From NCBI RefSeq assembly GCF_900106995.1, contig NZ_FNOK01000036.1:1-64000 (forward strand): a stretch of 64,000 bases of DNA, given 5' to 3'. Of the stretch, positions 7,759-16,833 are shown in pieces. The translations under genes and the position numbers were made by a program. This stretch comes from Saccharopolyspora shandongensis. Lineage in GTDB: Bacteria; Actinomycetota; Actinomycetes; Mycobacteriales; Pseudonocardiaceae. Every line of letters starts with the position of its first letter. Position 1 is the stretch's first letter. The notes beneath the pieces were generated by a model. The model searched no databases. It was not told the origin of the DNA and saw only the letters and a program-made list of their open reading frames with translations.

Positions 7759-9417
7759 TCATTCGCCGGCGATCTTGAAGCCCGCCTTCCGGGCCGCCTT
7801 GGCGATCTTCTTGTCCGGATGCTGGTCGCCGATCAGGGCCAGGACCTCGCGGACGTCCGGGTGCTCCAGGCGCCACATCTCCTCGAAGACCGCCGGCTCC
7901 TGCCCGGCCGGCACGGTCTCCGCGAGCACGTCGGGCAGCTCCTCCGGGTCGACCGAGTCGAGCGCGGCCGCGAGCATGTCGGTGAGCAACCGCGCCGCGT
8001 CGGCCACCGTCGATTCGAGCTCCTCGGACGGATTCAGCTGGTGCAGCGTCACCTTCGCGTAAGGCCGGAGCATCGGCTCGTCCAGGGCCTCCTGCCACCG
8101 CTGCGTCGCGGTCGCGGCGTGCGGCCCCGCGATGGAGACCGCGATCATCCGGTCTTCCGCCTCGCCTTCCGCCGCGGCGGTCAGCAGGTCGTCGGTGGCG
8201 GCGACGGCTCCGCGCGCCTCGAACCAGGCGTCGGTTTCCGCGTCCAGCTCCTCGTCGGTCGCGCCCTTGGCGAAGTCCACCAGGTCGAAGGCGGCCATCT
8301 CCTCGACCGGCGGCAGCAGCGGAACCTCGACGCCGCCGTCGGTCAACGCGCCGCCGAAGGTGTACTGGCCGAGCGGGGTGAGGCGGGCGATGTCCCCTTC
8401 CATCGTCACCGCGCCCAGGTCGGCGAGGACCGCCAGCAGCCGCTCCGCCGGGTCGCCGCAGTTCGCGATCCAGTTGTCCCACGCGCTGTCGGAAGTGGTC
8501 TCGTCCACGGCGATATCGCGGATCATGTCCCGCAGCTCGGCGACGGGCGCGCCTTCGCTGCGGGCCAGGAACAGCGACACCATCGCGTAGTAGGCGACGT
8601 CCTCCAGGTCGAGGTCGGCGCACTCGTCCTGGAAGATCTCCTCCAGCAACAGCCCCAGCGCGTCCGCCCAGACGTCCAGCACCGCTTGGTCGTCGCCGTC
8701 CGGCCAGTCGTCGACACTGGGGCCGACCTCGACGATTTCCGTTGAGGGGCCGATGAATTCCAGCTCGGCCGCCCACTCCCACAGCCGCTCCAGCTCCGGG
8801 ATGTCCGCCATGCCCTCCACGGCGTCCGGAACCGCGAAGCCGAGCGCCTCGGCGGCGGCGATGGCGTCGGCGGTGCTCAGCGCGCCGGCCTGGATCGGGC
8901 AGGCGACCGTGCGGACCGCCAGCCGCCGGGCCCGGTCCAGCAGCGGGCTCTGCCGCGCCGCGGCGGCGAGCTCTTCGTCCGACGGCAACCGCAGCGGCGG
9001 CAGCCGGTCCGGCAGCCCGAGCTCCTCGCGGAGGTCGTAGGGCTGCTCGTCGGGCGGGGCCGTCGCGACCTCGGCGAACCGCGGCTCGATCTCGTCGACC
9101 TTCCGCCGCAGGTCGTCGACCTGTCCCGGCTCGATCCGGCCGGTGTCGCCGGCGAAGGTCAGCAGTTCGCGGAGCGTCGCGAGCACCTCGGTCAGGTCCT
9201 CGTCCTCCTCCACGGCGACCTTCGCGGGGAACTGCTCCAGCAGCAGCTCCTCGAGATCGTCCGGGCGCAGTTCGCCGAGTTCGGGCAGGCCAACGTGCTC
9301 GTACAGCAGCCGGAGCAGGATCTCGGCGTCATTGCTGTTCCCCTGCACCGGTTGTGCCTGCTTTTCGGCCCACTCCGCCAGTTCTGGCAGCAGGCTGTCG
9401 ACCGGATCGCGCTCCAT
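7759..9417 (-). CDS. Conserved hypothetical acidic protein
   Basis: A 552-aa, very acidic, Leu/Ala/Glu-rich cytoplasmic protein with no signal peptide or membrane segment. Predicted to be mainly helical throughout. The C-terminal part (around residues 420-552) has helical pairs and ends with HPDKKIAKAARKAGFKI, which looks like a HEAT-type or armadillo-like repeat end. I cannot assign a family with certainty. The gene is monocistronic: it is convergent with the hydrolase to its left through a long hairpin and is separated from the TetR gene by 90 bp. No catalytic motif is visible. ATG 9417 lacks a strong ribosome-binding site. Confidence 0.75.
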   Translation of the reverse strand: MERDPVDSLLPELAEWAEKQAQPVQGNSNDAEILLRLLYEHVGLPELGELRPDDLEELLLEQFPAKVAVEEDEDLTEVLATLRELLTFAGDTGRIEPGQVDDLRRKVDEIEPRFAEVATAPPDEQPYDLREELGLPDRLPPLRLPSDEELAAAARQSPLLDRARRLAVRTVACPIQAGALSTADAIAAAEALGFAVPDAVEGMADIPELERLWEWAAELEFIGPSTEIVEVGPSVDDWPDGDDQAVLDVWADALGLLLEEIFQDECADLDLEDVAYYAMVSLFLARSEGAPVAELRDMIRDIAVDETTSDSAWDNWIANCGDPAERLLAVLADLGAVTMEGDIARLTPLGQYTFGGALTDGGVEVPLLPPVEEMAAFDLVDFAKGATDEELDAETDAWFEARGAVAATDDLLTAAAEGEAEDRMIAVSIAGPHAATATQRWQEALDEPMLRPYAKVTLHQLNPSEELESTVADAARLLTDMLAAALDSVDPEELPDVLAETVPAGQEPAVFEEMWRLEHPDVREVLALIGDQHPDKKIAKAARKAGFKIAGE

Positions 9418-9507
9418 GCTGAAAGCGTAACGACCCGGGCACCAGCGCGAAGGCAGTGGTCGGCTCGAACCGCTCCCCGACGGTAAAGCCGCGCCGGATG
9501 CATCCGC

Positions 9508-10143
9508 CTACCGCGGGCGGTAGGCGCGCAGGAACACCTCGACGCCGGCGGTGACGATGGCGTCGACCGCTCCCTCGTCGATCGGCTGCGCGCCCCAGAA
9601 AGTCAGGCTCTGCACCTCCCCGGCGGCCAGGAGCACGAAGTGCACCGCCGCCCGCCGCGGGTCGTCGATCTGCAGCAGCCCCTTGTCGCTCAGCTCCGCC
9701 AGCCGCCGGGCCAGATCGGCCTGCACCCGGTGCGGCCCGGTCTCCTGCCACGCCGCCAGCACCTCCGCCGGGATGTGCCCGACGTCGGCGTTGATCTGCC
9801 GCACCAGGGCGAAGTGGGCGCCGAACTCGGCCATCGCGGCGATGAGGGCATGTCCGAGGCCGATCAGGTCCGATCGCAGGTCGACGATCTTGCCGAGGTG
9901 CCGGTCGAGGTCGGCCAGTTGCGCGTCCCGGACCACCGCCGCGCTCTCCAGGATGACCGCGCGGAACAGCTCGCCCTTGTCCGCGAAGTGGTTGTAGATG
10001 GTGCGGGTCGACACCTCGGCCGCCTTGGCGATCGTGTCGATGCTGGCGCGCGTGTAGCCGTCCCGGCCGAACACCTCGCGGGCCCCGTCGATGATCGCCC
10101 GACGCTTCTCCGGGCCACGCCGCGAGACGTTTTCCCTGCTCAT
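9508..10143 (-). CDS. TetR-family regulator of the reductase-exporter pair
   Basis: A 211-aa TetR protein. The N-terminal HTH is ASIDTIAKAAEVSTRTIYNH around residues 34-53 with the usual FADKGELF continuation; the C-terminal ligand domain is unclassified. ATG 10143 is preceded by GGAAGGG; an upstream in-frame start at 10167 lies inside the operator region and is unlikely. It is divergent from an FMN reductase and a DHA2 exporter, with an AT-rich palindromic region between, so it probably represses both directions and responds to a compound handled by them. Confidence 0.88.
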   Translation of the reverse strand: MSRENVSRRGPEKRRAIIDGAREVFGRDGYTRASIDTIAKAAEVSTRTIYNHFADKGELFRAVILESAAVVRDAQLADLDRHLGKIVDLRSDLIGLGHALIAAMAEFGAHFALVRQINADVGHIPAEVLAAWQETGPHRVQADLARRLAELSDKGLLQIDDPRRAAVHFVLLAAGEVQSLTFWGAQPIDEGAVDAIVTAGVEVFLRAYRPR

Positions 10144-10158
10144 CAATACCCTTCCGCC

Positions 10159-10203
10159 AAAGTACAACGTTCATTGCATTAAGTGCATTACATGTTGTAC
10201 TTT
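10159..10203. promoter_or_regulatory. TetR operator and divergent promoter
   Basis: An AT-rich island in the GC-rich surroundings. Outer arms AAAGTACAAC (10159-10168) and GTTGTACTTT (10194-10203) are perfect inverted repeats. They enclose TGCATTAAGTGCATTA, in which TGCATT is directly repeated with 9-bp spacing and TGCA halves form a second inverted repeat. It lies exactly between the tetR start and the reductase gene. Confidence 0.7.
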
Positions 10204-10247
10204 ACCATCGCGCCGCTTCCGGAGCGCCAAACCACGAGGAGTGGAAC

Positions 10248-10808
10248 ATGTCCGCACTGCGCTTGGCCGTGATCATCGGGACCAACCGCGAGGGCCGCTT
10301 CGGCCCGACCGTCGGCGACTGGTTCACCCGGCAGGCCCGGGAGTTCGGCGGCCTCGACGTCGACGTCATCGACCTGGCCGAGATCGACCTGCCCGCCACC
10401 CTCGACTTCGGCGCCCGGCCGGTCGTCGAGCTGGCCGGGCGGCTGGCCGCCGCCGACGCCTACGTCGTCGTGACCCCCGAGTACAACCACAGCTTCCCGG
10501 CCGTGCTGAAGCACGCGATCGACCTCTACCGCGAGGAGTGGCAGGCGAAGCCGGTCGGTTTCGTCTCCTACGGCGGGATGGGCGGCGGCCTGCGCGCCGT
10601 CGAGCAGCTGCGGCTGGTCTTCGCCGAACTGCACGCGACGACCGTCCGCGAAACGGTCAGCTTCCACAACGCCTGGGAGCGCTTCGACGAGACCGGCGCC
10701 CCGGTCGACGAGGGCTGCAACGAGGCCGCCAAGGGCATGCTCGGCCAGCTCACCTGGTGGGCGCGCGCCCTGCGCGCCGCCCGCGCCGCCGAGCCGTACG
10801 CCGCGTGA
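10248..10808 (+). CDS. NADPH-dependent FMN reductase
   Basis: A 186-aa flavodoxin-like reductase of the NADPH:FMN reductase/azoreductase family. It shows the phosphate-binding start IIGTNREGRFGPTVGDWF near residues 8-25 and the family motif TPEYNHSFPAVLKHAID near 79-95. It would use NADPH to reduce bound FMN and then quinones, azo compounds or metals in the cytosol. ATG 10248 follows GAGGAG. It is the first gene of a two-gene unit with the DHA2 exporter, whose frame begins near its stop codon. Confidence 0.88.
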   Translation: MSALRLAVIIGTNREGRFGPTVGDWFTRQAREFGGLDVDVIDLAEIDLPATLDFGARPVVELAGRLAAADAYVVVTPEYNHSFPAVLKHAIDLYREEWQAKPVGFVSYGGMGGGLRAVEQLRLVFAELHATTVRETVSFHNAWERFDETGAPVDEGCNEAAKGMLGQLTWWARALRAARAAEPYAA

Positions 10809-10825
10809 TCCACCGGAGTTCTCCC

Positions 10826-12274
10826 GTGCAGAACAAGCTCACCCTGGTGGTCGTGCTGCTCGGCTACCTGGTCCTGCCGATGTCGATGTCCGGCACGACC
10901 GTGGCGCTGCCCCAGATCGGCGCCTCGCTCGACGCCTCCGGCGGCGCCCTGCAGTGGGTGGTGACCGGCTACTTCCTCACCGCCTCGTCGTTCATGCTCG
11001 TCGCCGGCTCGACCGGCGACCTGTTCGGCAGGCGCCGGATCTACCGGGCCGGCGCCGCGGTCTACGCGCTCGGCAGCCTGGCCGCCGCGCTCACGCCGGG
11101 CATCCTGGTGCTCGACGTGGCCCGCACGCTCACCGGCGTCGGGGCGGCGGGCGTGATGGCGGGTGGCGGCGCGATCCTCGCGTCCACGTTCACCGGGACC
11201 GAGCGGACCAGGGCGTTCGCCGCGATGGGCACGACCGCGGGCCTGGGCATGGCGATCGGCCCGACGCTGGCGGGCTGGCTGGTCGGCGAGCTCGGCTGGC
11301 GCGCGACGTTCGGCACCTTCGCGGCCGCCGGAATGCTCCTGCTGGCAGGCACTTTCGCGATGGCCGAGTCGCGGGCCGACCGGCGCCCGCGGGTGGACTG
11401 GGGCGGCGCGGTGACCTTCATCGCCGGGCTCGCCTCGGTGATGCTCGCGATCACCCAGAGCTCGCGGGCCGGCTGGACGAGCCCGCTGGTGCTGGGCCTG
11501 CTCGCCGCGGGCGGCGCGCTGCTGGCGCTGTTCGCGGCCGTCCAACGGCGCAGCGCGCATCCGGTGCTGGACCTGACCCTGCTGCGCAACCGGCGGTTCG
11601 TCGGCTGGCTCACCTCGGGCGTCGTGATGGTGCTGGGCTTCGGCGGGATGATGTCCTACCTGCCCACGTTCCTGCAGGGCGCGAACGGGATGTCGGCGCG
11701 GGACGCCGGGCTGATCATGCTGATGTCGACGGCGCCGACGCTGTTCATGCCGCTGCTCGGCGGGCGGCTGGTCAACCGGGGCGTCTCGCCGCACGCGCTG
11801 ATCACCGCCGGGCTGCTGCTGATCGCGGCGGGCAACGCCTGGCTGACCGTGCTGCACCCCGGGATCGGCGCGGGCGGGCTGCTCGGCCCGCTGCTGACGG
11901 TCGGCGTCGGGATCGGCCTGGCCACCGGCCTCATCGACGCGCAGGCGATGAACCAGGTCGCCCAGTCCCGGACCGGCATGGCGGCGGGCCTGCTGAACAC
12001 GATCCGCGGCGGCTCCCAGACGCTTGTGCTCGCGCTGTTCGGTTCGGTGCTGATCAGCCTGCTGACCGGCCGCGTCGGCGACCAGGCCGGGAAAGTGGCG
12101 ACCGGGGAGCTGGCCGCGGCGCAGCACGACTTCCTGGCCGCCCAGCTCAGCGATGCCTGGCAGGTCCTGCTCTGGGCGATCGCGGCGGTCACCGCGCTCG
12201 GCGCCCTGGCGGTCGCGGCCCTGCTCGCCCCGGCCCGCGAACCAGCCCGGCACGCGGTCCCGCAAGCCAGCTGA
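10826..12274 (+). CDS. DHA2-type MFS drug exporter
   Basis: A 482-aa membrane protein with about 14 hydrophobic segments, as in the DHA2 (EmrB/QacA) group. Motifs are seen as STGDLFGRRRIYRAG in loop 2-3 and the TM5 antiporter motif GLGMAIGPTLAGWL. GTG 10826 is chosen because CACCGGAG lies 7 nt upstream; a GTG at 10805 overlapping the reductase stop is possible. Coupled to a flavin reductase and a divergent TetR, it likely exports the compound the regulator senses, or its reduction product. Confidence 0.87.
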   Translation: MQNKLTLVVVLLGYLVLPMSMSGTTVALPQIGASLDASGGALQWVVTGYFLTASSFMLVAGSTGDLFGRRRIYRAGAAVYALGSLAAALTPGILVLDVARTLTGVGAAGVMAGGGAILASTFTGTERTRAFAAMGTTAGLGMAIGPTLAGWLVGELGWRATFGTFAAAGMLLLAGTFAMAESRADRRPRVDWGGAVTFIAGLASVMLAITQSSRAGWTSPLVLGLLAAGGALLALFAAVQRRSAHPVLDLTLLRNRRFVGWLTSGVVMVLGFGGMMSYLPTFLQGANGMSARDAGLIMLMSTAPTLFMPLLGGRLVNRGVSPHALITAGLLLIAAGNAWLTVLHPGIGAGGLLGPLLTVGVGIGLATGLIDAQAMNQVAQSRTGMAAGLLNTIRGGSQTLVLALFGSVLISLLTGRVGDQAGKVATGELAAAQHDFLAAQLSDAWQVLLWAIAAVTALGALAVAALLAPAREPARHAVPQAS

Positions 12275-12351
12275 CCGTTCCTCGCGGCATGCGGGTGACC
12301 GGAGCGGACGTTAGATTGCGGCGCGAAACCGGCATTCGAGGAGCAGCCACG

Positions 12352-12762
12352 ATGACCAGCCCGGATTCCCCGCGGATCACGACGTTCCTGATGTTCGAGG
12401 GCAAGGCGGAGGAGGCGATGAACTTCTACACCTCGCTGTTCGAGGACAGCGAGATCCTCGACATCACCCGCTACGGCGCCGACGGCCCCGGCGACGAGGG
12501 CACCGTGCAGCTCGCCACGTTCACGATCCTCGGCCAGCAGTTCATGTGCATCGACAGCCACGTGTCGCACGCCTTCACCTTCACGCCGTCGATGTCGCTG
12601 TTCGTCAACTGCCGCACGGAAGCCGAGCTCGACGGCGCCTACGCGGCGCTCATCGAGGGCGGCGCAGCGCTGATGCCGCTGGGCTCCTACGGCTTCAGCC
12701 CCAAGTTCGGCTGGGTGAACGACCGCTTCGGCGTCTCCTGGCAGCTGAACCTCCCCGGCTGA
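12352..12762 (+). CDS. PhnB-like VOC-fold protein
   Basis: A 136-aa protein of the PhnB/3-demethylubiquinone-methyltransferase-like branch of the vicinal-oxygen-chelate superfamily. It begins ITTFLMFEGKAEEAMNFYTS and ends WVNDRFGVSWQLN, both signature stretches of this group. The fold binds metal or small ligands, but members rarely have known reactions, so only the family can be stated. It is monocistronic, with GAGGAG before ATG 12352. Confidence 0.85.
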   Translation: MTSPDSPRITTFLMFEGKAEEAMNFYTSLFEDSEILDITRYGADGPGDEGTVQLATFTILGQQFMCIDSHVSHAFTFTPSMSLFVNCRTEAELDGAYAALIEGGAALMPLGSYGFSPKFGWVNDRFGVSWQLNLPG

Positions 12763-12836
12763 CGGCCCGGGATCACCGCTGGAGCGCGCAATGGAAAACT
12801 ATTGCGGGAGAAGCCGTTCTAGCGGATGGGATGCTT

Positions 12837-13919
12837 ATGACGATCGTCGGCAGCGAGCGCGTCAGCCGGACCGAAGAGGCGTTGGCCGTGCTGCGGGCGG
12901 ACGTGCGCGAGTTGACCGCGAGCGTTGATGCCGCCGTGCTGCGCCCGGCCGACGAGTCCGTGCTCAGCCACGCCGATCGGGCCCGGATCGCGCTGCGCGT
13001 CGCGCTGGTCAACGAACACCAGGAGTACGCGGACGAGCTGGCCGCACAGCTCGATTCGCTGGCCGGGGACGGCGCCGCCGAGGCGGTCCTCGACGTCGAG
13101 CGCTGGTCCGAGCTTCCGGAGGCGCTGCAAGCGCTGCTCGCGCACTGCGAGCAGGTCGCGCTGGACCCGGCCGATGCGGGATTCGACGAGATCACCGCGC
13201 TGCGGGCGCACGGGTTCAGCTCCGCGCAGGTGGTGGCTGCGGCGCAGATCGTCGCGTACGTCAGCTACCGGGTCCGGTTGCTGCTCGGGTTGTCGCTCGT
13301 CGAGGAGGCCGGCGACGGGCCGGTTCCCGACGGCCCGGTGAACACCATCGAGGCCGGGGCCACCGCCGACGGCTGCGAACTCCCCGCACCCGCCGAGGCG
13401 TTCCGGGCACTGCGCTGGGTTCCGTGGGTCGAGCCGGCGGACGCGCCGGAGGAGTCCGCCGGGGCGCAGTGGACGCAGTTCTACCTGACGCTGCGGCACG
13501 ATCCGCAGGTGTTGGCGGAGCGCACCGCGCTGCACAACGCGATCATGAGCGGTGCCGGCGCCCTCGACCCGGCCGACCGCGAGCTGGCCGCGCTCGCCAC
13601 GTCGCTGATCACGGGCTGCGAGTACTGCGCCGGGGTGCACGGCCGTCGCCAGGTGCAGTTGTCGGGCGACGAGGTCACTGCCGTGGCGCTGGCGGAGGCG
13701 GGCCCGGCGGCGGTGGCGGATCCGCGCCGGCGCGCCATCGTCGACACCGCGGGTGCCCTCGCCCCCACTCCGGCGGCGCTGTCCGCCGCCGACATCCGCC
13801 GCCTGCACGCCGTCGGCCTCAGCGCCGACGACGTCCGCGACCTCGTGGCGGTCTCAGCGATGTTCACCTGGGACAACCGGCTGCTGATGACCCTCGGCAA
13901 CGCCGCCCGACCCCGATAA
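12837..13919 (+). CDS. Double-domain CMD/alkylhydroperoxidase-family protein
   Basis: A 360-aa protein with two carboxymuconolactone-decarboxylase-like helical halves. The first (about residues 1-165) lacks the redox cysteines. The second carries TGCEYCAGVHGRR near residues 261-273 with the CxxC and His expected for AhpD-type activity. It probably reduces peroxides or transfers electrons from a lipoyl or thioredoxin partner. ATG 12837 has GGATGGG 6 nt upstream; ATG 12831 is also in frame. Its 3' end faces the molybdoenzyme gene across a long hairpin. Confidence 0.83.
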   Translation: MTIVGSERVSRTEEALAVLRADVRELTASVDAAVLRPADESVLSHADRARIALRVALVNEHQEYADELAAQLDSLAGDGAAEAVLDVERWSELPEALQALLAHCEQVALDPADAGFDEITALRAHGFSSAQVVAAAQIVAYVSYRVRLLLGLSLVEEAGDGPVPDGPVNTIEAGATADGCELPAPAEAFRALRWVPWVEPADAPEESAGAQWTQFYLTLRHDPQVLAERTALHNAIMSGAGALDPADRELAALATSLITGCEYCAGVHGRRQVQLSGDEVTAVALAEAGPAAVADPRRRAIVDTAGALAPTPAALSAADIRRLHAVGLSADDVRDLVAVSAMFTWDNRLLMTLGNAARPR

Positions 13920-13943
13920 CAGCCTCGTTTCCGCTGTTCAGGT

Positions 13944-13989
13944 CCCGTGCGCGTTTTGTGCTGCTATCGCAACACAAAACGCGCACGGG
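13944..13989. terminator. 46-nt convergent hairpin, family copy 2
   Basis: Arms CCCGTGCGCGTTTTGTG and CACAAAACGCGCACGGG pair perfectly over 17 bp, then the same C/A mismatch and TGC/GCA step as at 7685-7730. Compared with that copy, two base pairs are changed on both arms (TG pairs become CG), so pairing is preserved. It separates the CMD gene from the convergent molybdoenzyme gene. Confidence 0.75.
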
Positions 13990-14012
13990 TGTTTACCAGG
14001 CGAAACGGAGCC

Positions 14013-16280
14013 TCAGCCGGTTTCGACCGGCGGATCGTAGGCGCGCAGGGGCGGCGGCGGATCCTCGTGGCGCCGGACCTCGACCCGGGTCAGTTGGCCC
14101 GTGCAGCCCTGGGCCAGGCTCGAAGTTCCGATGTCCCGCGTCACCGCGTTCGGGTTGCCGTGGATGCAGGTCGCGACCTCGGGCGCGCTCGGGTCGAACC
14201 AGGCGCCGGTCGAGAGCTGGACCACGCCGGGTCGCACCTCGTCGCTGATCAGCACCGCCGCGAGGGCGCTGCCCGTGGCGCTCACAACCCGCGCGATATC
14301 CCCTGTGGACAGTCCTCGCGCCGCCGCGTCGGCGGGGTGGACGCGCATCGGTTCCCGGTCGTGGACCTTGGAATCCGCGCTGGTCGCGCCGTGGTCGAGC
14401 TGGCTGTGCAGGCGGGTCGCCGGGTTGTTCGCGACCAGGAACAGCGGGAACTCGCCCGATCCCGGCGGGACCTGCAGCTCCTCCGGGACCAGCCAGGCCG
14501 GGTGGCCGGGGCAGTCGGCGTAGCCGAAGGAGTCGATGCGCTGCGAGAACAGCTCGATCCGCCCGCTCGGCGTCGGCAGCGGGTTGCCGACCGGGTCGGC
14601 GCGGAACCGGTCGTAGAGGACCTGGTCGTCCGGCTCCCCCGGCAGGTCGAGCCGGCCGATCTCCCAGAACTGCGCGAAGTCCAGGCCCGGATCGAAGTTC
14701 TGCCGCCACTGCTCGTACATGTGCTCCAGCCAGGCGCGCTCGTCGCGGCCCTCGGTGAACTCCGGCGCCAGCCCGAGCTTGTCGGCCAGGGCGGCGAAGA
14801 TCTCGAAGTCCGACCGGGCCTCCCCGAGCGGCGGAACCACCTGGCGCATGGCGACCAGCGCGCGATCCTCCCTGGCACAGCCCAGGTCGTTGCGCTCCAG
14901 CGTGGTCGTGGCCGGGAACACGATGTCGGCGTGCCGCGCCGTCGCCGTCCAGAACGGGTCGTGCACGATGACCGCCTCGGGGCGGTTGAACGCCTCCGCG
15001 AGCCGCGTCAGGTCCTGGTGGTGGTGGAACGGGTTCCCGCCGGCCCAGTACACCAGCCTGATGTCCGGGTAAGTGCGCCGCTCGCCGTCGTACTCGTACT
15101 CCTGCCCCGGATTCAGCAGCATGTCCGCGATGCGCGCGACCGGGATGAACTGGCGCACCGGGTTCACGCCCTGCGGCAACTTCGGCAACCGGTACGGCAG
15201 CGGGCGCACGCCGATGCCGGCCATCGAGCCGTAACCGTGGCCGAATCCCCCACCGGGCAGGCCGATCTGGCCGAGCACGCACGCCAGCGCGATGCCCGCC
15301 CACAGCGGCTGCTCGCCGTGGCGGGCGCGCTGCAGCGACCAGCTCAGCGTCACCATCGTCCGCCGCGTCGCCATGGACTCGGCGAGCCGGACGATCGCCG
15401 CCGCGTCGATGCCGCAGATCTCCTCCGCCCACTGTGGACTCTTCGCGGTGCCGTCCGCCGCGCCGGATAAGTACTTCCAGAACTCCTCGAAGCCCTCGCA
15501 GTGCGTGCGCAGGAATTCCTCGGCGTGCCAACCACGTTCGATCAGCACGTGGCACAGCGCCAGCATCAGCGCGGCGTCGGTGCCCGGCACCGGCGCCAGC
15601 CACTCGGCGTCGAGCTCCGCGGCGAGGTCGTCGCGCAGCGGGCCGACCAGCGTGAACCGCGCGCCGCGCGCCCACGCCCGGCGCAGGTGCCCGGCGACCG
15701 AATGCCGGCTGATGCCGCCCGAGTTGACCTGCGAGTTCTTCGCCGCGATGCCGCCGAAGCAGACGAAGTGCTCGGTGTGCTCGGCCAGCACCGGCCACGC
15801 CGTCGGGCGGCCGATCGGGTCTTCGCTGCCCACGACGTGCCGCAGCAGCGGCGTGGCGGCGCCCAGGCTGTAGGAGTTCACCGAGCGGGTGTAGCCGCCG
15901 ATGACGTTCAGGAACCGGTGGATCTGGCTCTGCGCGTGGTGGAACCGGCCCGCGCTGCCCCAGCCGTAGGAGCCGCCGTAGATCGCCTCGTTGCCGTGGG
16001 TGCGGCGGACCCGGTCCAACTCGCCCGCCGCGAGCTCGACCGCCTCGGCCCAGCTGACCTGCACGTACTCGTCCCGGCCGCGCACGCCCCGGCCTTCCAG
16101 CCAGCCCTTCCGCACGTGCGGCGCGAGCACGCGCACCCGTTCGTCGAGCGCTGCGGGCACGTTGCGCAGCAGTGGAGCCGGGTCTGGGTCGCCGGGGTCG
16201 GCGATCACGTCCAGGCCGTCCGGCGTGCCGGCCGCGGTGAACAGTCCCCAGTGCGAGCTCTGCTGCCGATACGTGGTCAT
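14013..16280 (-). CDS. Molybdopterin oxidoreductase of the BisC/TorA type
   Basis: A 755-aa bis-MGD molybdoenzyme of the DMSO-reductase family. The Mo-ligand region reads VNSYSLGAATPLLRHVVG near residues 134-151, where the Ser of SYSLGA matches the serine ligand of TorA/BisC/DmsA. There is no twin-arginine signal and no N-terminal Fe-S cysteine motif, as in cytoplasmic biotin sulfoxide reductase BisC. The C-terminal dinucleotide-binding domain with HGNPNAVTRDIGTSSLAQG is complete. It likely reduces S- or N-oxides (biotin or methionine sulfoxide). No electron-donor subunit is adjacent. Substrate assignment is by family only. Confidence 0.88.
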   Translation of the reverse strand: MTTYRQQSSHWGLFTAAGTPDGLDVIADPGDPDPAPLLRNVPAALDERVRVLAPHVRKGWLEGRGVRGRDEYVQVSWAEAVELAAGELDRVRRTHGNEAIYGGSYGWGSAGRFHHAQSQIHRFLNVIGGYTRSVNSYSLGAATPLLRHVVGSEDPIGRPTAWPVLAEHTEHFVCFGGIAAKNSQVNSGGISRHSVAGHLRRAWARGARFTLVGPLRDDLAAELDAEWLAPVPGTDAALMLALCHVLIERGWHAEEFLRTHCEGFEEFWKYLSGAADGTAKSPQWAEEICGIDAAAIVRLAESMATRRTMVTLSWSLQRARHGEQPLWAGIALACVLGQIGLPGGGFGHGYGSMAGIGVRPLPYRLPKLPQGVNPVRQFIPVARIADMLLNPGQEYEYDGERRTYPDIRLVYWAGGNPFHHHQDLTRLAEAFNRPEAVIVHDPFWTATARHADIVFPATTTLERNDLGCAREDRALVAMRQVVPPLGEARSDFEIFAALADKLGLAPEFTEGRDERAWLEHMYEQWRQNFDPGLDFAQFWEIGRLDLPGEPDDQVLYDRFRADPVGNPLPTPSGRIELFSQRIDSFGYADCPGHPAWLVPEELQVPPGSGEFPLFLVANNPATRLHSQLDHGATSADSKVHDREPMRVHPADAAARGLSTGDIARVVSATGSALAAVLISDEVRPGVVQLSTGAWFDPSAPEVATCIHGNPNAVTRDIGTSSLAQGCTGQLTRVEVRRHEDPPPPLRAYDPPVETG

Positions 16281-16330
16281 CTCGGCATCGTCGCAAACAC
16301 CTGCCCTCCGCTGAAGCCCTGTAGGCGGGA

Positions 16331-16767
16331 TCAGCGGAGGAGGCGGGCGGCGCCGACATCGCGGACGTGGAGAGCCATTCGGCCAGGGACCCGCCGGAGA
16401 GGTGGTAGGAGGCGTCGTCGGCGGGGTCGTAGTCCGGGCCGATCAGCCGCGTCCGCGTCGGGGCGGCGAGCAAGGCGCGCACGTCCGCCGGGGCATCGGC
16501 GTGCAGGTCGAGCACGTAGGCGGCGAGCACGGCTTCGGCGAAGTCCGCGGGCGGTGCGGGCCCCTCGTGGCCGCTGTGGAAGGTCAACCCGACGGGGACG
16601 TATCCGTCGCCGAAGCGTTCGCGCAGGTAGCTGCCGGCGTTGCGGTGGGTCATCGCGCCCGGCGACACCGTGCGCGCCGCACCGTTGACGAGGTGCGCGA
16701 AGCCGCCCCTGTAGACGAACTGTGCAAGAGGCACTTTGCGCCCATCTGGACTGTGCATTAAGCCCAC
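16331..16767 (-). pseudogene. C-terminal remnant of an erythromycin-esterase-family gene
   Basis: On the minus strand the segment encodes NAGSYLRERFGDGYVPVGLTF, RTRLIGPDYDPADDASYHLS and GGSLAEWL, which match the C-terminal part of erythromycin-esterase-family hydrolases (EreA/EreB superfamily). The N-terminal two thirds, with the catalytic His/Glu residues, are absent. Right after GGSLAEW a one-base deletion appears to shift the frame: the +1 frame continues HVRDVGAARLLR and then stops at 16331. The remnant lies between the molybdoenzyme and the permease genes. Interpretation as a decayed gene is inference from homology remembered, not a search. Confidence 0.6.
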
Positions 16768-16833
16768 TGACGACGAGCTGACCTGGTCTTACGGTTACCG
16801 GCTAACACCGACGCCCATCCGAAGGAGCTCGCC

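Noticed and set aside
10568-12265. A 565-codon frame opposite the DHA2 exporter
   Set aside because: The translated product is rich in Arg, Gln and Ala with no family resemblance, whereas the plus frame has MFS motifs.
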